NCBI RefSeq assembly: GCF_018687715.1
Contig: NC_056766.1
Coordinates: forward strand, 18,831,001 to 18,895,000
DNA from: Carya illinoinensis
Lineage: Eukaryota > Streptophyta > Magnoliopsida > Fagales > Juglandaceae
Direction of reading: 5' to 3'
Length of the DNA: 64,000 bases
A program made the position numbers and the translations under genes. Numbering within the stretch: position 1 is the first letter of the stretch; each line of letters opens with the position of its first letter. The notes beneath the pieces are model-generated. The model ran no database searches. It was not told the DNA's origin and was given only the letters and a program-made list of their open reading frames with translations. Shown piece after piece: positions 1 through 10,390 of this stretch.

Positions 1-2037
1 ACATGATGCTTCGATGGATTTTTGGATGGTGAATAAAGGAAAGACCATTTTTTTTAAAGTTTAGTTCTACTACGTACTGTTTGATATTTTTGAAGCCAAA
101 CTCTTTGATAATCGTTAGGAAGTGGAATCAATTCTTGATAAATGTTGATCTTTCTGAATTGATACACATTTTTTTCAAGTCAGTGTTTGTTTTAGCTGCA
201 TTCTTAGAATGGAAAATAGAAAACAGATGGACATCTTTCCCTGCTTGGATGAAAAGAATATTGTTTTTAATATCCAGGATAAAAAATGATATCATTTGGT
301 GGATGTAAGTTCTGTTGGAGTATGTGAAAAAGAGAGGTTATTTGCATGGTGGAAGAAACATGCAAATGGAATCAAGGTGAGCACATAAAGTGTTTGTGCC
401 TTTATGTGTGGAGTCTGGTTGTGTTTGTGGTGGTTAATGACTCGACCCAACAAGGTTTTGTTGTGGTTTTTTGGTGGATTCTCAATGAGGCTCGGACCAT
501 GGAGTGGAAGCTTGTGCTGATAGGCCCAAGTTGGTGACTAGGGTTTACTATACATTGTATACACTTGTACGCCCGCTGCACTGTATTTGCTTATCATCTA
601 AACTAAAATCTTCAGCAACTTTGTGGACGTAGACACGCTGCTGAAACACGTAAAACTTATGTTGTGTGTGATTGATTTCACTTTTTGTTTACTTTTTCTC
701 GTGGTTCCTGGCAATGGAAGAGCAAAACACAGATATTGTTTGTAACTACTGTATATGCACTATGTTCATGTTACATTCTGAATGTTCTGTTTTGCAGTTG
801 ACATCTCTATTGCACATCTAACTTCTAACCCATGAAAGTTAAACTTCCCATTTTATATATACTAAGATTGGATTATGTCAAATTAGTAATATCCCAATGT
901 TCTGTGAAACCTAGGATTGCCAAACCTTCTAAAGATTCTGCCTTGTTCAGACTTGTTAAATTAACACAGACCTCAAAACACCCATCATCAACAACAGTTA
1001 GCCAACAGCCGTGTTATTTCCCCGTACTTCTTCGTTGATCTCTTGAATTTCCAGAATTTCGACTCTACGATTCATCTTCTTTTTTATCTTTACTGCCACA
1101 TCCGATGGTTTAAATATCCCACACACACACACCCTGCACTGCTGCTGCTCTATCAAATTTGAATCTATTTCTGCAGTATGAAAGGTTCATAAAAGGTGGG
1201 ATTATGCATGGGACTTGCATTTTAATAAAATAATAAAAAAAGAACTCGCCTTTCATGTTTAGAATGATTCTCCTCAATTTCCTGTAGCAAGCATTGCAGT
1301 CAACATTGATCCTCATCAGCATGCAATAATACTGCAATTGTGCAAAGAAAATAGAAGCTTTATTAAAAACTTTCGTTTTTTCCTGGGATTTAGCATTGAA
1401 AAAGCATTCCAAGAAACAGAAAGGGAGTTTATAAAGATGCTAAAGCACTTGCCTTTCCTGGCATGAACCTGGAATTGACAGGATTTGATAGAGGTGTACA
1501 CAGGGAAAAAAAAAAAAAAAAATCTTGACGGAAGCTGATGATCTGGAAGAGCATCATGGACCAACAGCTGCTCATATTTCAATTTGTGGAATTGTCTTTG
1601 GGAAATTCTTTTCCTTCATTTTGGAATCCGATTCTTTGCGACGTGGGGAAAGAGGGTTTTATTTATTAGCTCCTAGCTTATTATCCCTAACTTCATGTTC
1701 AAGCCTTGTTTATTTCATATCATAGCGACAAGGGCAAGCATTACTTTCTGCTTGTGCTTTGGTTTTGCCTTAACTTATGCAACACAATGAAGCATCTCTT
1801 TCTTGTTTCTAAAGGTTTTATGTTGCACAAAACAAACTCATCTCTCCCTCTATCTTTAGTCACAAGCAAAAGCAGAAACCAACCGCATAATTGACTCAAT
1901 CATCCAAGAAGAAACTACATATTTGATTTATTCGACATCAATGTACATTGAAGCTTGTATAGACATGGCCTTATCAATCTCAGGAGTATTATGAAATATA
2001 GGTTTTCCTTGGCTTGTTGGATCCTCTCTGCTTGTAA
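1..2037. other. Left-edge intergenic DNA, no gene recognised
   Basis: I recognise no intact gene in this stretch. It is moderately AT-rich, and every open frame is short and lacks a recognisable domain. It contains one piece that looks like the end of a copia LTR (listed separately) and an A-run at about 1507-1523 that could be a decayed retroposon tail. The right edge is the 3' side of the minus-strand HMA gene, whose 3' UTR must lie just left of 2038. Confidence 0.5.
540..720 (+). mobile_element. Probable copia LTR remnant (R-U5 part)
   Basis: The stretch around 620-670 reads gtggacgtag, then a ctgctgaa-cacgtaaaa block, then a tgtgtgtgattg block. The same order of short blocks (gtggacgtaag, ctgaaccac, tgttttgtgtgattttcgg) forms the last 80 bases of the well-defined copia LTR at 30412-30768. 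I infer the decayed R-U5 end of a copia LTR on the plus strand. I see no second LTR, primer-binding site or TSD, so the boundaries are approximate. Confidence 0.4.
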
Positions 2038-3060
2038 TCACCGAGAAGAGCAGAATATCCGTTTGATCATGGCAACTTTGCCAAGAGGTTTTCTATAGAT
2101 GGTAGCAATTTGTTGTGTGGATGCTTTACCAACACTTGCATACCTACATGTTAGTGTCACCTTCTTCTCCAATAAACTCACCACCACTGACTGTATCTCT
2201 GCAAAAAAATGAGCATATTATGATGATTTCTATACTTCTTGAAAGAAAATTTCAGTTACTTCACCCAACAAAAATAAAAAATCATATGTTCTTAAGACAA
2301 AAAGGAAGAATGATCAGTGTCACATTTCTGCATTCAAAACTTCCAACCAGTCACTGTACTCAATGAAATACTTGATTCCAATGCATAAATCAATGCTCAA
2401 TCATATAAAAATAACATTTTTCATTTTTTTTTTCTCAATGAGGAAAATATCCGCCAACCAAATTGAGAAACACATGTTTAAATGAGGATATGATAAGACT
2501 ATAACAGATGCTTCCTGCAGAAACAGTTCTTGTTACCTCCTATATCAGGCCTAATCATATGTTAATCTATTAGAGGCAGCAGTAGATTTAGGAAAAAGTA
2601 AAGGTTTTTCTTCTGTCTCATAGGGAAACAATAACATGTCTAATCATAACCTTTTGGTTTTGTTATTCCCTTAAACAGGGAAAAAGTAAAAAGAGACAAC
2701 GAACATATTCTTAATAAAGGGCAATATCTCAAATGTAGAAGAACCTGTTGGAATTTACCATTCAGTCTAGACATTATTTCAGCTACTCTCTTTTGACATT
2801 CCGCACATCCAATATCTGCTGATAGAACAACATCTTGGACCTGTTCTGAACAAATCACCAAGCCTAAGACCAAGCATTCATCTGTAAAAACTATGCAGCA
2901 AACGAGAGAGAAAGGGAAAGAGAAGAAGAGTACGAACAAGAGGCAAGGATAAAGATTCAACAGAGGCAAGACTGTTTCCCGAAAGAAGTAAGCTTTCTGA
3001 CTTTCTGATTCCAATTCCTGGAATCATCTCCTTTTTAGGCCGATCAACAACAACAGCCAT
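2038..3060 (-). CDS. Small heavy-metal-associated (HMA) domain protein
   Basis: Inferred three-exon gene: 3060-2938, 2840-2759 and 2198-2038, giving 366 nt and 121 aa. All introns are GT-AG and the phases join cleanly. Residues 1-41 (start MAVVVDRPKK) are a polar leader. From residue 42 comes an HMA fold with a beta strand (VQDVVLSADIGCAEC) carrying the CxxC metal-binding pair Cys53/Cys56, then a helix (QKRVAEIMSRLNE) and a strand (VVVSLLEKKVTLTCRY). The tail after the domain is basic and ends FCSSR, with no CaaX box, so it is not a classic isoprenylated HIPP. HMA proteins bind Cu, Zn or other soft metals and act as metallochaperones or adaptors; the actual ligand is not readable here. The second acceptor could alternatively be about 40 nt upstream, but the chosen one joins the domain directly. 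Confidence is high for the domain and good for the exon structure. Confidence 0.8.
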
Positions 3061-3716
3061 GCCTTTGTTATGAAACCATTCGAACGAAGACGGGATATCA
3101 TATAAGGCAATGAGGTGAAAAGTTCAATCCCAAGTCTTAACTGAAGTGAGAAGTGGAAAAGGATCTAGGAACCACTCTTGCTGTGCTGAAAGAGCAACCC
3201 CATCTTTTGAGATGCTTCAGCTTTTGAGTTGTTGGAGAACAAGATGGAGATAGAAAATGATAATAAACAGTATAGAAAAGTGAAAAAGGTCTTATGCCTA
3301 GTGTTGACAAAGATGCTTCATTCACACAGACACAGGCATGCAGGCCCCACATATATAGTGTGTTAGGTAATTTTCTCGTATGAAATTATTCCCCAAGAGG
3401 TTGCTTATATGACCAAATCCTTTCTTACTAACTATTGAGTTCAATGAATCCATCTTGTCAATGAACGCCTCAAGTAGGGCACTGACAATAGTTCGACTAG
3501 CCATGAAATTTTAAGTTTTAACCACTTCTCTGCATTAAAATACTATTTATTTTAAAATTTTAAATTAATAAAAAAATTAAATTTAAGTTTTTTATATTTA
3601 TCTTAACAGTGTGAATTCGGCTCTTTAATAATAAAATATTTAATTAAATAAAATAGAGTATAAAATTAAATTAAAAAAGATATATTTAATGTTTTATGTT
3701 TATCTTATTAGTAAGA
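3061..3716. other. Upstream region of the HMA gene
   Basis: This is the promoter side of the minus-strand HMA gene. The part nearest the gene is mixed sequence; 3535-3716 is very AT-rich. I cannot place a convincing TATA box or transcription start. A 60-codon minus-strand ORF (3322-3504) lies here but has no recognisable domain. Confidence 0.4.
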
Positions 3717-4386
3717 ATATCTTGCGTCGATTTGGAAGAATCCGGCGATCATCGACCAACACGCGTATCTTCATGGCATTGTCTAGCTACCGATCTTCAA
3801 GACCATCGAATACGGTGCCAATCAGAGTGGAGAGTGGCCTGCACGCGCGGGTTAAAGTTTCCCGTCATTTCGGCGCGTGGTGCTCACTTGCCACCGGGAA
3901 TCTTTCTGCCAATGCCATGAGTGGCGTTTTTGGGACCTGTGAGTCGGGGACTTCCAAGATTGGCCGTTGGTTCTCTCCTAGCGTGGCGCGTGTTCTGCAC
4001 GCACTACAGTACCTACTGGTTACACTGATTTTCCGTGTATAATGTTTCCTATGTAGTTTTTTTTATGTCTTGTCTTTTTTTTTTTCAATAAAAAAATTCA
4101 AAAAAATTAGTCCCCCTCTGCTTGGCTGTGCTTGGTGGGGTTGGTGTCCTATATCCTGCTTAGTCGGGTATGGGGATTTGATAACTCTATTATAGATAGA
4201 GTTGTGCTGTCTCTTAGACTTAGGTCTTTAGAGGTTAGCAGTCTGGATTAGATCATGTCAACCACTTTAATGTATTGAAAAGTTATCAACCGTTGTAATT
4301 GACTTGTTGTTAAAATCAAAGTTGTAAGTCCTCTTTAATAAATGGATGTGATCTTTTATTAAAAAAAAATAAAAACATCTTGTGTC
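3717..4386 (+). mobile_element. Short non-LTR retrotransposon insertion with poly(A) tail
   Basis: A GC-rich 5' part (3729-4040) stands out from AT-rich flanks. A 3' part follows that ends in an A-rich tail (about 4361-4375). The insertion is bracketed by imperfect 12-bp direct repeats, atatcttgcgtc at 3717-3728 and acatcttgtgtc at 4375-4386, which differ by two transitions. The tail plus a variable-length TSD is the signature of target-primed reverse transcription. I see no endonuclease or reverse transcriptase motif, so it is a 5'-truncated LINE or a non-autonomous relative. Confidence 0.65.
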
Positions 4387-5017
4387 AAGGTTGACAATTT
4401 AATTTCATTGAATTAAATAAAAACTTTTTTATTCCATATTTTCTGTATTTTATTTAATAAGAATGGCATATTTAACTTACTTTTCTTATAAAAATACTTA
4501 TAAAAGTTACTAAAAATATCGATTAAATTGGGTTGTCAAATGGTATGCTTAGGACCCTTTGGGATCAAAGCTTGTTTCTAAGGACGCCTTTGACAACCTC
4601 ATTATTTTTAAGTACTTTTAGATATTTTTAAATATTTACTTCTTAAATATCACTCAAATATAAAATATTTTTTAATTCAAATCTTTAACTTTTTTATTTA
4701 ATCATTAAAATTTTTCTTAACTCTAAAAGAAAAAAGAAAATCACTTTGTTAAATTTCAAAACAAAAAATAATATTTTAATTTATACTATTTTTATTCAAC
4801 ATTTTCTCTCTCATTTCCTAAAATCTAATAAAATATTCTAATTCAAATCATTTCACTATTATTTACATATGTACTATGATATTCTAAGTATCCAATCCAA
4901 GTGTTTACAAGCTACCAATAATCATCATACATGTTTTTTGTTCTATTGGAATAAGCAAACACACTTCAATTCATTCATCATTAAAATGACAAATTAAACA
5001 ATACATGACTTTTATTT
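4387..5017. other. AT-rich DNA with decayed MITE-like sequence
   Basis: No gene. The stretch 4600-4900 resembles the AT-rich cores of small inverted-repeat elements found elsewhere in the window (for example 7175-7367). I cannot find paired terminal repeats here, so it is probably a decayed copy. Confidence 0.4.
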
Positions 5018-6475
5018 TTCAACGATAGGCATAATATCGGATGCAATGTAGCATACCTCTCCACCCATTTGTAGTGTCCTCTTTGCTAATTCATGTGTCA
5101 TACTATTTCCTTCTCTATAATTGAACTTTACTTCCCAATCAGATATGCAATAGAGAATGAACTTGATTTCTTCCACGAGAAAATCTTTCTACCGGTCGGT
5201 CTGCTGTCACTTAAATAACAGCCCTCCAATAGAATCTTGCCACATAGCTCTTCCATTTTACATTCAATGTACATGTTTACAGCTGATAATTGTGAAAGAA
5301 TCCCCCAAACGCCTTCCTCCCTCCTCTTCTACCGAAGCCTCCTTCTCTCCAGAAATGAAGTCTCACACATCCAATACTGCCGATTTGCTCACCGGTGAGG
5401 AAGCATCACACGTCCACTGCCGATCTGCGCACCTGGTCCAAGGTTTGTCCGGCCACCTTCTCCAACGCTCATTCTCACCAATAAACTTGCCTGCAAAACT
5501 GATGTGTTTCTAGGTATTACTAAAGACAGAACACGCACGCAATTGCCCTTGAAAAAGCCTCTTAGCACGCGAGACTTGAGATTAGAGGTGTCTTGATTCT
5601 TGAAACTTTTCATAAAAAGAGGAAGCTTATTATTTCACTTTTGAAATTGATTGCAGTAGTGATTCGGCCCAAATTCAATTAATATTCTTTTATGCCACCA
5701 CTCTTTCTTTCTCACTTCTCTATTTCTAATTACTCTTAGTTTTACTTATTCACTAAGTTTTAATTTGTCATGCAGTCAGAATATAAAGGGCGAAAAATAT
5801 TGGGAAGGAGATGGATTGATCATACTGGAAATAGCAGAGCTTTCAAAATCAGGGTGTTGCTTGAGGGTCCTTTACTCTGTTGGGGGGGGGGGGGGTGTGG
5901 GATGGAGGAAAAATGTTAGTGGGGGGCGACGACGTTGTCCGATTGTGGCGATGACGGACCTGTTTTGGTGCGGCGGTGGTCTGGTTTCGTGTGACAGTTG
6001 TATGGTTATTCACAAGTTGAAGTTAGGCCGTGCAAATCTTTTCTCCATGTTCTTCTCAGATGGCACTTCGGTAGGTTTAATCAGATGAGATCAAATGTAC
6101 TGCATCTAGGATAAAATTTCTTACGTGTCTTGTTTTGGTTGGAGGCTGTTAAATGCCTAATATCAGTCTGACCGTTCCGAAGAGGAACCCTTCTTCCACT
6201 TGTTGCCCCATCCATGCACTTGTAGCCTCATTCTTGTAAATATCATTGATAATTTTTTGGGCATCCCTTTCAAAAGATGCTTTCTGTATGTGCAGATCAC
6301 TACATGTCTTCATAGCCCTCCACAAAGTACATGCTTCATCTAGTTAAGAACTTCCATCAAAATTCTTAGCAGCACAGATAGAGAACATAATCTCCCTCCC
6401 CTCTACAGTCTTTTGCTATCACTCATATTCCCATTTTCTGCTTTGAATGTTCAAAGCTGCATCAAAGTTAATTTT
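5018..6475 (-). pseudogene. RNase H-like (RVT_3-type) pseudogene, split by an insertion
   Basis: Minus-strand translation shows the start of an RNase H-like domain at about 6475 (INFDAA), then blocks such as KNFDGSS, LWRAMKTCSDL, ERDAQKIINDIY and TSAWMGQQVEE. Reading resumes at 5168 with IKFILYCISDWEVKF and HELAKRTLQMGG, ending near 5018. This order matches the RVT_3 domain common in plant LINE-derived proteins. There are in-frame stops and frame changes, so it is not functional. The two halves are separated by the 5177-6190 insertion, which duplicated nine bases encoding VEE. It is most likely a relic of a LINE, though a degraded host gene with this domain is possible. Confidence 0.65.
5168..6199. 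mobile_element. Mutator-like insertion with 9-bp TSD
   Basis: The nine bases ttcttccac occur at 5168-5176 and again at 6191-6199, exactly where the RNase H-like reading frame is interrupted. The intervening 1014 bp is therefore an insertion with a 9-bp target duplication, the size made by Mutator-like elements. The ends (gagaaaatc on the left, gggttcctc on the right strand-complement) are poorly matched, so it would be a weak-TIR MULE. It contains a 14-base G run at 5882-5895. Short ORFs inside (for example 5157-5513) are unrecognised and could be captured gene fragments. Confidence 0.5.
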
Positions 6476-7954
6476 CATACCTAAGCTATGAAAATTTTAG
6501 CAAATTATAGTTAGTTTTCTAATAATTACAGTTAACACCCTTAATTGTTTTTAATAGGCAGATAATACCCTTAATTACTATACCATAAGCATAATTCACG
6601 GAGTTCCTTCCACCTATCTCTTTTGCTAGGTCCAAACAAATAGACTTTCAACTCCATGTCCACTAAGCTCAGTTAGGTTAGGTAAGTGAGATGATAATTT
6701 TTAGTTTTAGATAGAAGTTTAAAATATTATGTTTTAATATTATTATTATTTTAAAATTTGAAAAAGTTGAATTTTTTATTATACTTTATGTAAAAATTTG
6801 TAATAATAAGATGAGATAAGAATTTTATATTTTATCTTAGTGGCCAAACCTAATCATCATTCCATAAAAACTGGACATTCAAAAGCACTTGCCAGGGCTA
6901 GATTATTATTATTTTATTTTATTCTTTTTAAGAAGAGGATGCAAGACTAGGTTTAAATTGTAGACAATAACATAAAAAAATTAAGAAAGATAAATAAACC
7001 GAACAATATTATAAAATATTTTCTAGCCTTGGGGGGTCAAGATCCCCTGACCCCCCCTTGGTTCTTTGAGAGGAGCAGTCAAGAAAATGTTAAAGATTAT
7101 ACTTAAAAGATAGAGGGGAATTGTCTTCCCCACCTCAACCGAGGCTGAGGTAGGGGAACAATCAAGACATATATATTGTTTGGATAGTGAGTTGAGATGA
7201 GATTAACAGAGATAAAGTTAAATAAAATATTATTAAAATATTACTTTTTAATATTATTATTGTTTTGAGATTTAAAAATGTTGAATTATTTATTATATTT
7301 TGTGTAAAAATTTGAAAAAATAATAATAATAAAATGAGATGAAATACTTTTACCATTCAAACGAGATCTAACTCTAAACCCCACCTTGAGGAAGCCCCAA
7401 TAGCCAAATTTATTAGGCAAATGTTGACAAAAATGATTTTCTAGTCTTTTATTTGAATCAATCATACTACTTGTTATGATGACTCCAAGTTTAAATTGCT
7501 TATCATCAAATCTCCAGATTCTATTTTTCTGAAGAGTAGAAAAATAATGTCTGCTTGAAAATATAAATATGAGTATGAAAATTTTAAGAAAAAGCGAAGA
7601 ATAGAAAAATTAATTCAATATAAAAAAGTTTCTCTTTAGAAACTTGTCATTAATAATAGACAATCAAATTCAAACAAAAATTTAACTAGCTTAATAATAA
7701 AATTAGAATATGATATTAATATAACAAGGAAAATGCTAAATGTACTTATGAAAAACTTACAAAAAACTTATTTCTCCATATGTCAGTTATTGATATGTTG
7801 AAAATCATGAAATTTGAAATTTAAGATTTGAGTTTGAAAAGAAAATTAACAAAATGAGTTTTGTAAATAAAAATATAAGTAAAACTGTAAATATAAAATG
7901 ATATTAAGATTGTATTCCTAGGGGTACTAATTAGATGTGTAATACAATAATTAA
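6476..7954. other. AT-rich intergenic DNA with MITE-like repeats
   Basis: No gene. Two related AT-rich elements lie here: a decayed one at about 6690-6855 and a more complete one at 7175-7367 (listed separately). A short C-rich stretch near 7030-7060 is unexplained. Confidence 0.45.
7175..7367. mobile_element. Small inverted-repeat element (MITE)
   Basis: The left end reads attgtttggatagtgag and the right end accattcaaacgagat, an imperfect inverted repeat around an AT-rich core of about 190 bp. The same end type (CGTTTGGA) recurs at 36287/63092 and near 7955, so this is a multi-copy family. The TSD is not clear. Confidence 0.55.
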
Positions 7955-8886
7955 GGCTTCGTTTGGGAATCCATCTCTTCTCATCTCCTTTCCAAATACC
8001 AATTAAATATAAACGCTATTCAATTTTAAATTTGTAGCTTTTATCTAATCATTATTTAATTATTATAATTTTTTCAAATTTCTAAACAAAACACAAAAAA
8101 TAATATAACATTTTCAAATTTTAAAACAAATATATTATTAAAAGATTGTATTTTAACAATATTTTAAATTTATAATATTTTTATTCAATTTTTTTCTCTA
8201 ATTGTTTAAAACATAATAAAATATCTTAACTCAAATAATGTGACGTCCCCAAATCCCCACGCCCGAACACGGGGAAATCGAGACGTCCGGATGGTGACCA
8301 CCCGGATCACCATCCTATCGACGGGTGCCAAGTGTGTGTAAGGCAACATATGTGCACAAAGAAACACGCAGCGGATAACGAAAGTCATAACTAAGTACTA
8401 GAATTTTTCTCAACGTAATACAAGTTGTTTAAAACATACATAAATAAAGTATTACAAAAACACAAATACAGTTTTAAACCAAATATAAAGCATAGCATCA
8501 GCAACCCGGTGGAGCCGCATCCTCGGGCTCAGCCTCCTCCTCTTCGTCCTCCAACTCTGCACCAAAAGCTACGGAACCAAAAATGGTACCGCAGGTAAGT
8601 AAAACCCAAACACTACCAGATAAAAACACATAGAACTCAAACAATATGCATGAACATGCCCAATGCACAAAGCCCAAAAACATAATTTTCCACACACGCC
8701 AAAAATCCCATTTGGCCCAAAAACACATCTTTTCCAAAAACCACGCCAAAAGTCACATTTGGCCTTTATCCGACTCAAACCAGAATCCATTTTATCCGTA
8801 TGCACCATGACCTCTCCTAGGGGTCATCCGCACACCCTGACTCCAGTGCCACACCGCAGAGTACCACTACGCATGTGACACCTAAC

Positions 8887-9057
8887 GAGCGATGCCCAGT
8901 TCCGCGCCCCGCGCGTTCGTAGCCAAGCATCCTCTAGCCCTCACCAGCGAAGGGCCACGAAGTCGGTGCGTAGAGCGATGCCCGGTTCCGCGCCCGGCGC
9001 GTTCGTAGCCAAGCAACCCCTAGCCCCCGCTCCCGTCGTCTAGCGACAACCCAGGGG
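8887..9057. repeat. 86-bp imperfect tandem duplication in the solo LTR
   Basis: The block starting gagcgatgcccagttccgcg at 8887 is repeated with few changes from 8973 (gagcgatgcccggttccgcg). Both continue into gcgttcgtagccaagca. GC content is far above the surroundings. Confidence 0.75.
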
Positions 9058-9929
9058 ACATCACTCAGTTTATTCCGCTCCCGAGTGACCAGAGGAGCTC
9101 CACCGGGATAATACTCCATCCCGGCTTGGGGTCATGATACACACGCACCCGTAAGACCACTTACGCCAATACACAGGCTTTTCACACTATTTCACAAACA
9201 CACGTGCATGCACCATGCAATGCCATAACAATGCATAATAAAATAATCCAACAACATAAATCAAATAAACAGGCAACTCCGTCCTCCATCCATCCGACCC
9301 CCGAACTCCTCGGATTCAGTCCGGAATCAGCCAACCAACAGATAAATAATTGAATGAGCAATATATATTTAAATCTGAAAATAGGGTTTGGAAAATACTT
9401 ATAGCGCTATATGACAATTTTAGAAAACACGAGGCGTTGCAAACGGCGGCGAAAAAGCAACGTCACAGTGAAAATTCACTGTGGCCGTGGGTTGTGAAAA
9501 ACCCACTTTTGAACGGGGACAAATTAGGGCTTGGGATTGATAGGGAATGGTCTAGGGATGATTGTGAAGCTATTGGAAGTGGTGGTTGGCCGTGGGTGGC
9601 GGCGAAAATGGCGGTGGGAGGCCGGATTTCCTAAAAAGGAAAGCTAGCTCGTAGGAGCTGTTCCGGTGGTCGTTGGAGGCCGGAAATAGGTGGGTTAGGA
9701 CGGCAAGGGACCGGTGATGAAGTGGTGAAGAAATGGTGGCCGGAGGTGGAGCGACGGCGGCGGATCCGAGCCAAAGCCGTGCGGGTTTCAAAGGGATTTT
9801 CCGGCCAAACGGCCGGCCGGATGGGGGTAAGCTTCGGTGGGGAGGTGCGCCGGAGGGAGATGAACCGAACGGTACCGGCGGTGAGCCGCACGGTGGCCGG
9901 ACGACGGTAGATCGGGGGTGAGAGGCTTC

Positions 9930-10085
9930 CGGCGTGAGGGAGAGAGAAGAGAGAGAGAGGCCGGGGGGGTCGACGCGGGGAGAGAGAGGGAAAAAAGAAA
10001 AGAAAGAAAAAAAGAAAAAGAAGGGAAAAAGAAAGAAGGAAAAAGAGAAAAAGGAAAAAGAAAAGGAAAAAAAGAAAAGAGATGT
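9930..10085. repeat. Long polypurine tract (GA-rich)
   Basis: About 150 bases on the plus strand are almost only G and A, with few interruptions around 9960-9980. This creates several overlapping spurious lysine/glutamate-rich ORFs. The tract lies close to the inferred transcription-start side of the minus-strand LTR. Confidence 0.85.
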
Positions 10086-10390
10086 AGGGAAAAGACGAGG
10101 TCTAAACCTCAGTCCGAGAAAAATAACACTAAACCGCCGCGAAGATATTAAAAACTGTAAACAACTAAAAGAAATAAAACACAACATCAATTAAATTAAA
10201 AACAATTTTAAAACGTAAATAAATTAAAATAAATAACTAAAATATTAATTAAAATAAAGATAACTATTTCAGCGAAAATACACTTAAAAGTGGGTCATTA
10301 CAAATAATTTTATTACGATTCACAAATCATTTTATTATTATTTACAGATAATATGAGATAGGTTGAGATAGCATCTTAATGAGACTTAGG

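Larger units (their letters stand above)
8239..10302 (-). mobile_element. Solo LTR, chromovirus-type gypsy (TSD AATAA)
   Basis: The element begins TGTGACGTCCCC at 8239 and ends GGGTCATTACA at 10302. It is flanked by a perfect 5-bp duplication AATAA (8234-8238 and 10303-10307). TG..CA ends plus a 5-bp TSD mark an LTR. No coding domain of gag or pol is present, so it is a solo LTR of 2064 bp. Read on the minus strand, its start and end resemble those of the LTRs at 38099-41502 and 47390-59175 (TGTAA..CCC to GCGTNACA), typical of plant chromoviruses of the Tekay/Del type. Inside are an 86-bp imperfect tandem pair (from 8887 and 8973) and a long purine tract (9930-10085). A short acidic minus-strand reading frame ends at 8498. 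Confidence 0.8.
7955..10390. mobile_element. MITE relative interrupted by a solo LTR
   Basis: The sequence from 7955 (ggcttcgtttggg) to 8238 and again from 10303 to about 10380 has the AT-rich composition and left end of the 7175-7367 family. The solo LTR at 8239-10302 sits within it. The right terminal repeat is not recognisable, so this is an inference from composition and the left end only. Confidence 0.4.

Noticed and set aside
3322..3504. 60-codon minus-strand ORF upstream of the HMA gene
   Set aside because: It begins plausibly (MASRTIVSALLEAF) but I recognise no family, and no splice link to the HMA gene is evident. It could be an upstream ORF or chance.
9570..10190. 206-codon minus-strand ORF in the 8239-10302 LTR
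   Set aside because: It is low-complexity (Ser/Pro/Phe runs opposite the purine tract), has no domain, and lies within an LTR; most likely a by-product of the GC-rich and purine-rich composition.
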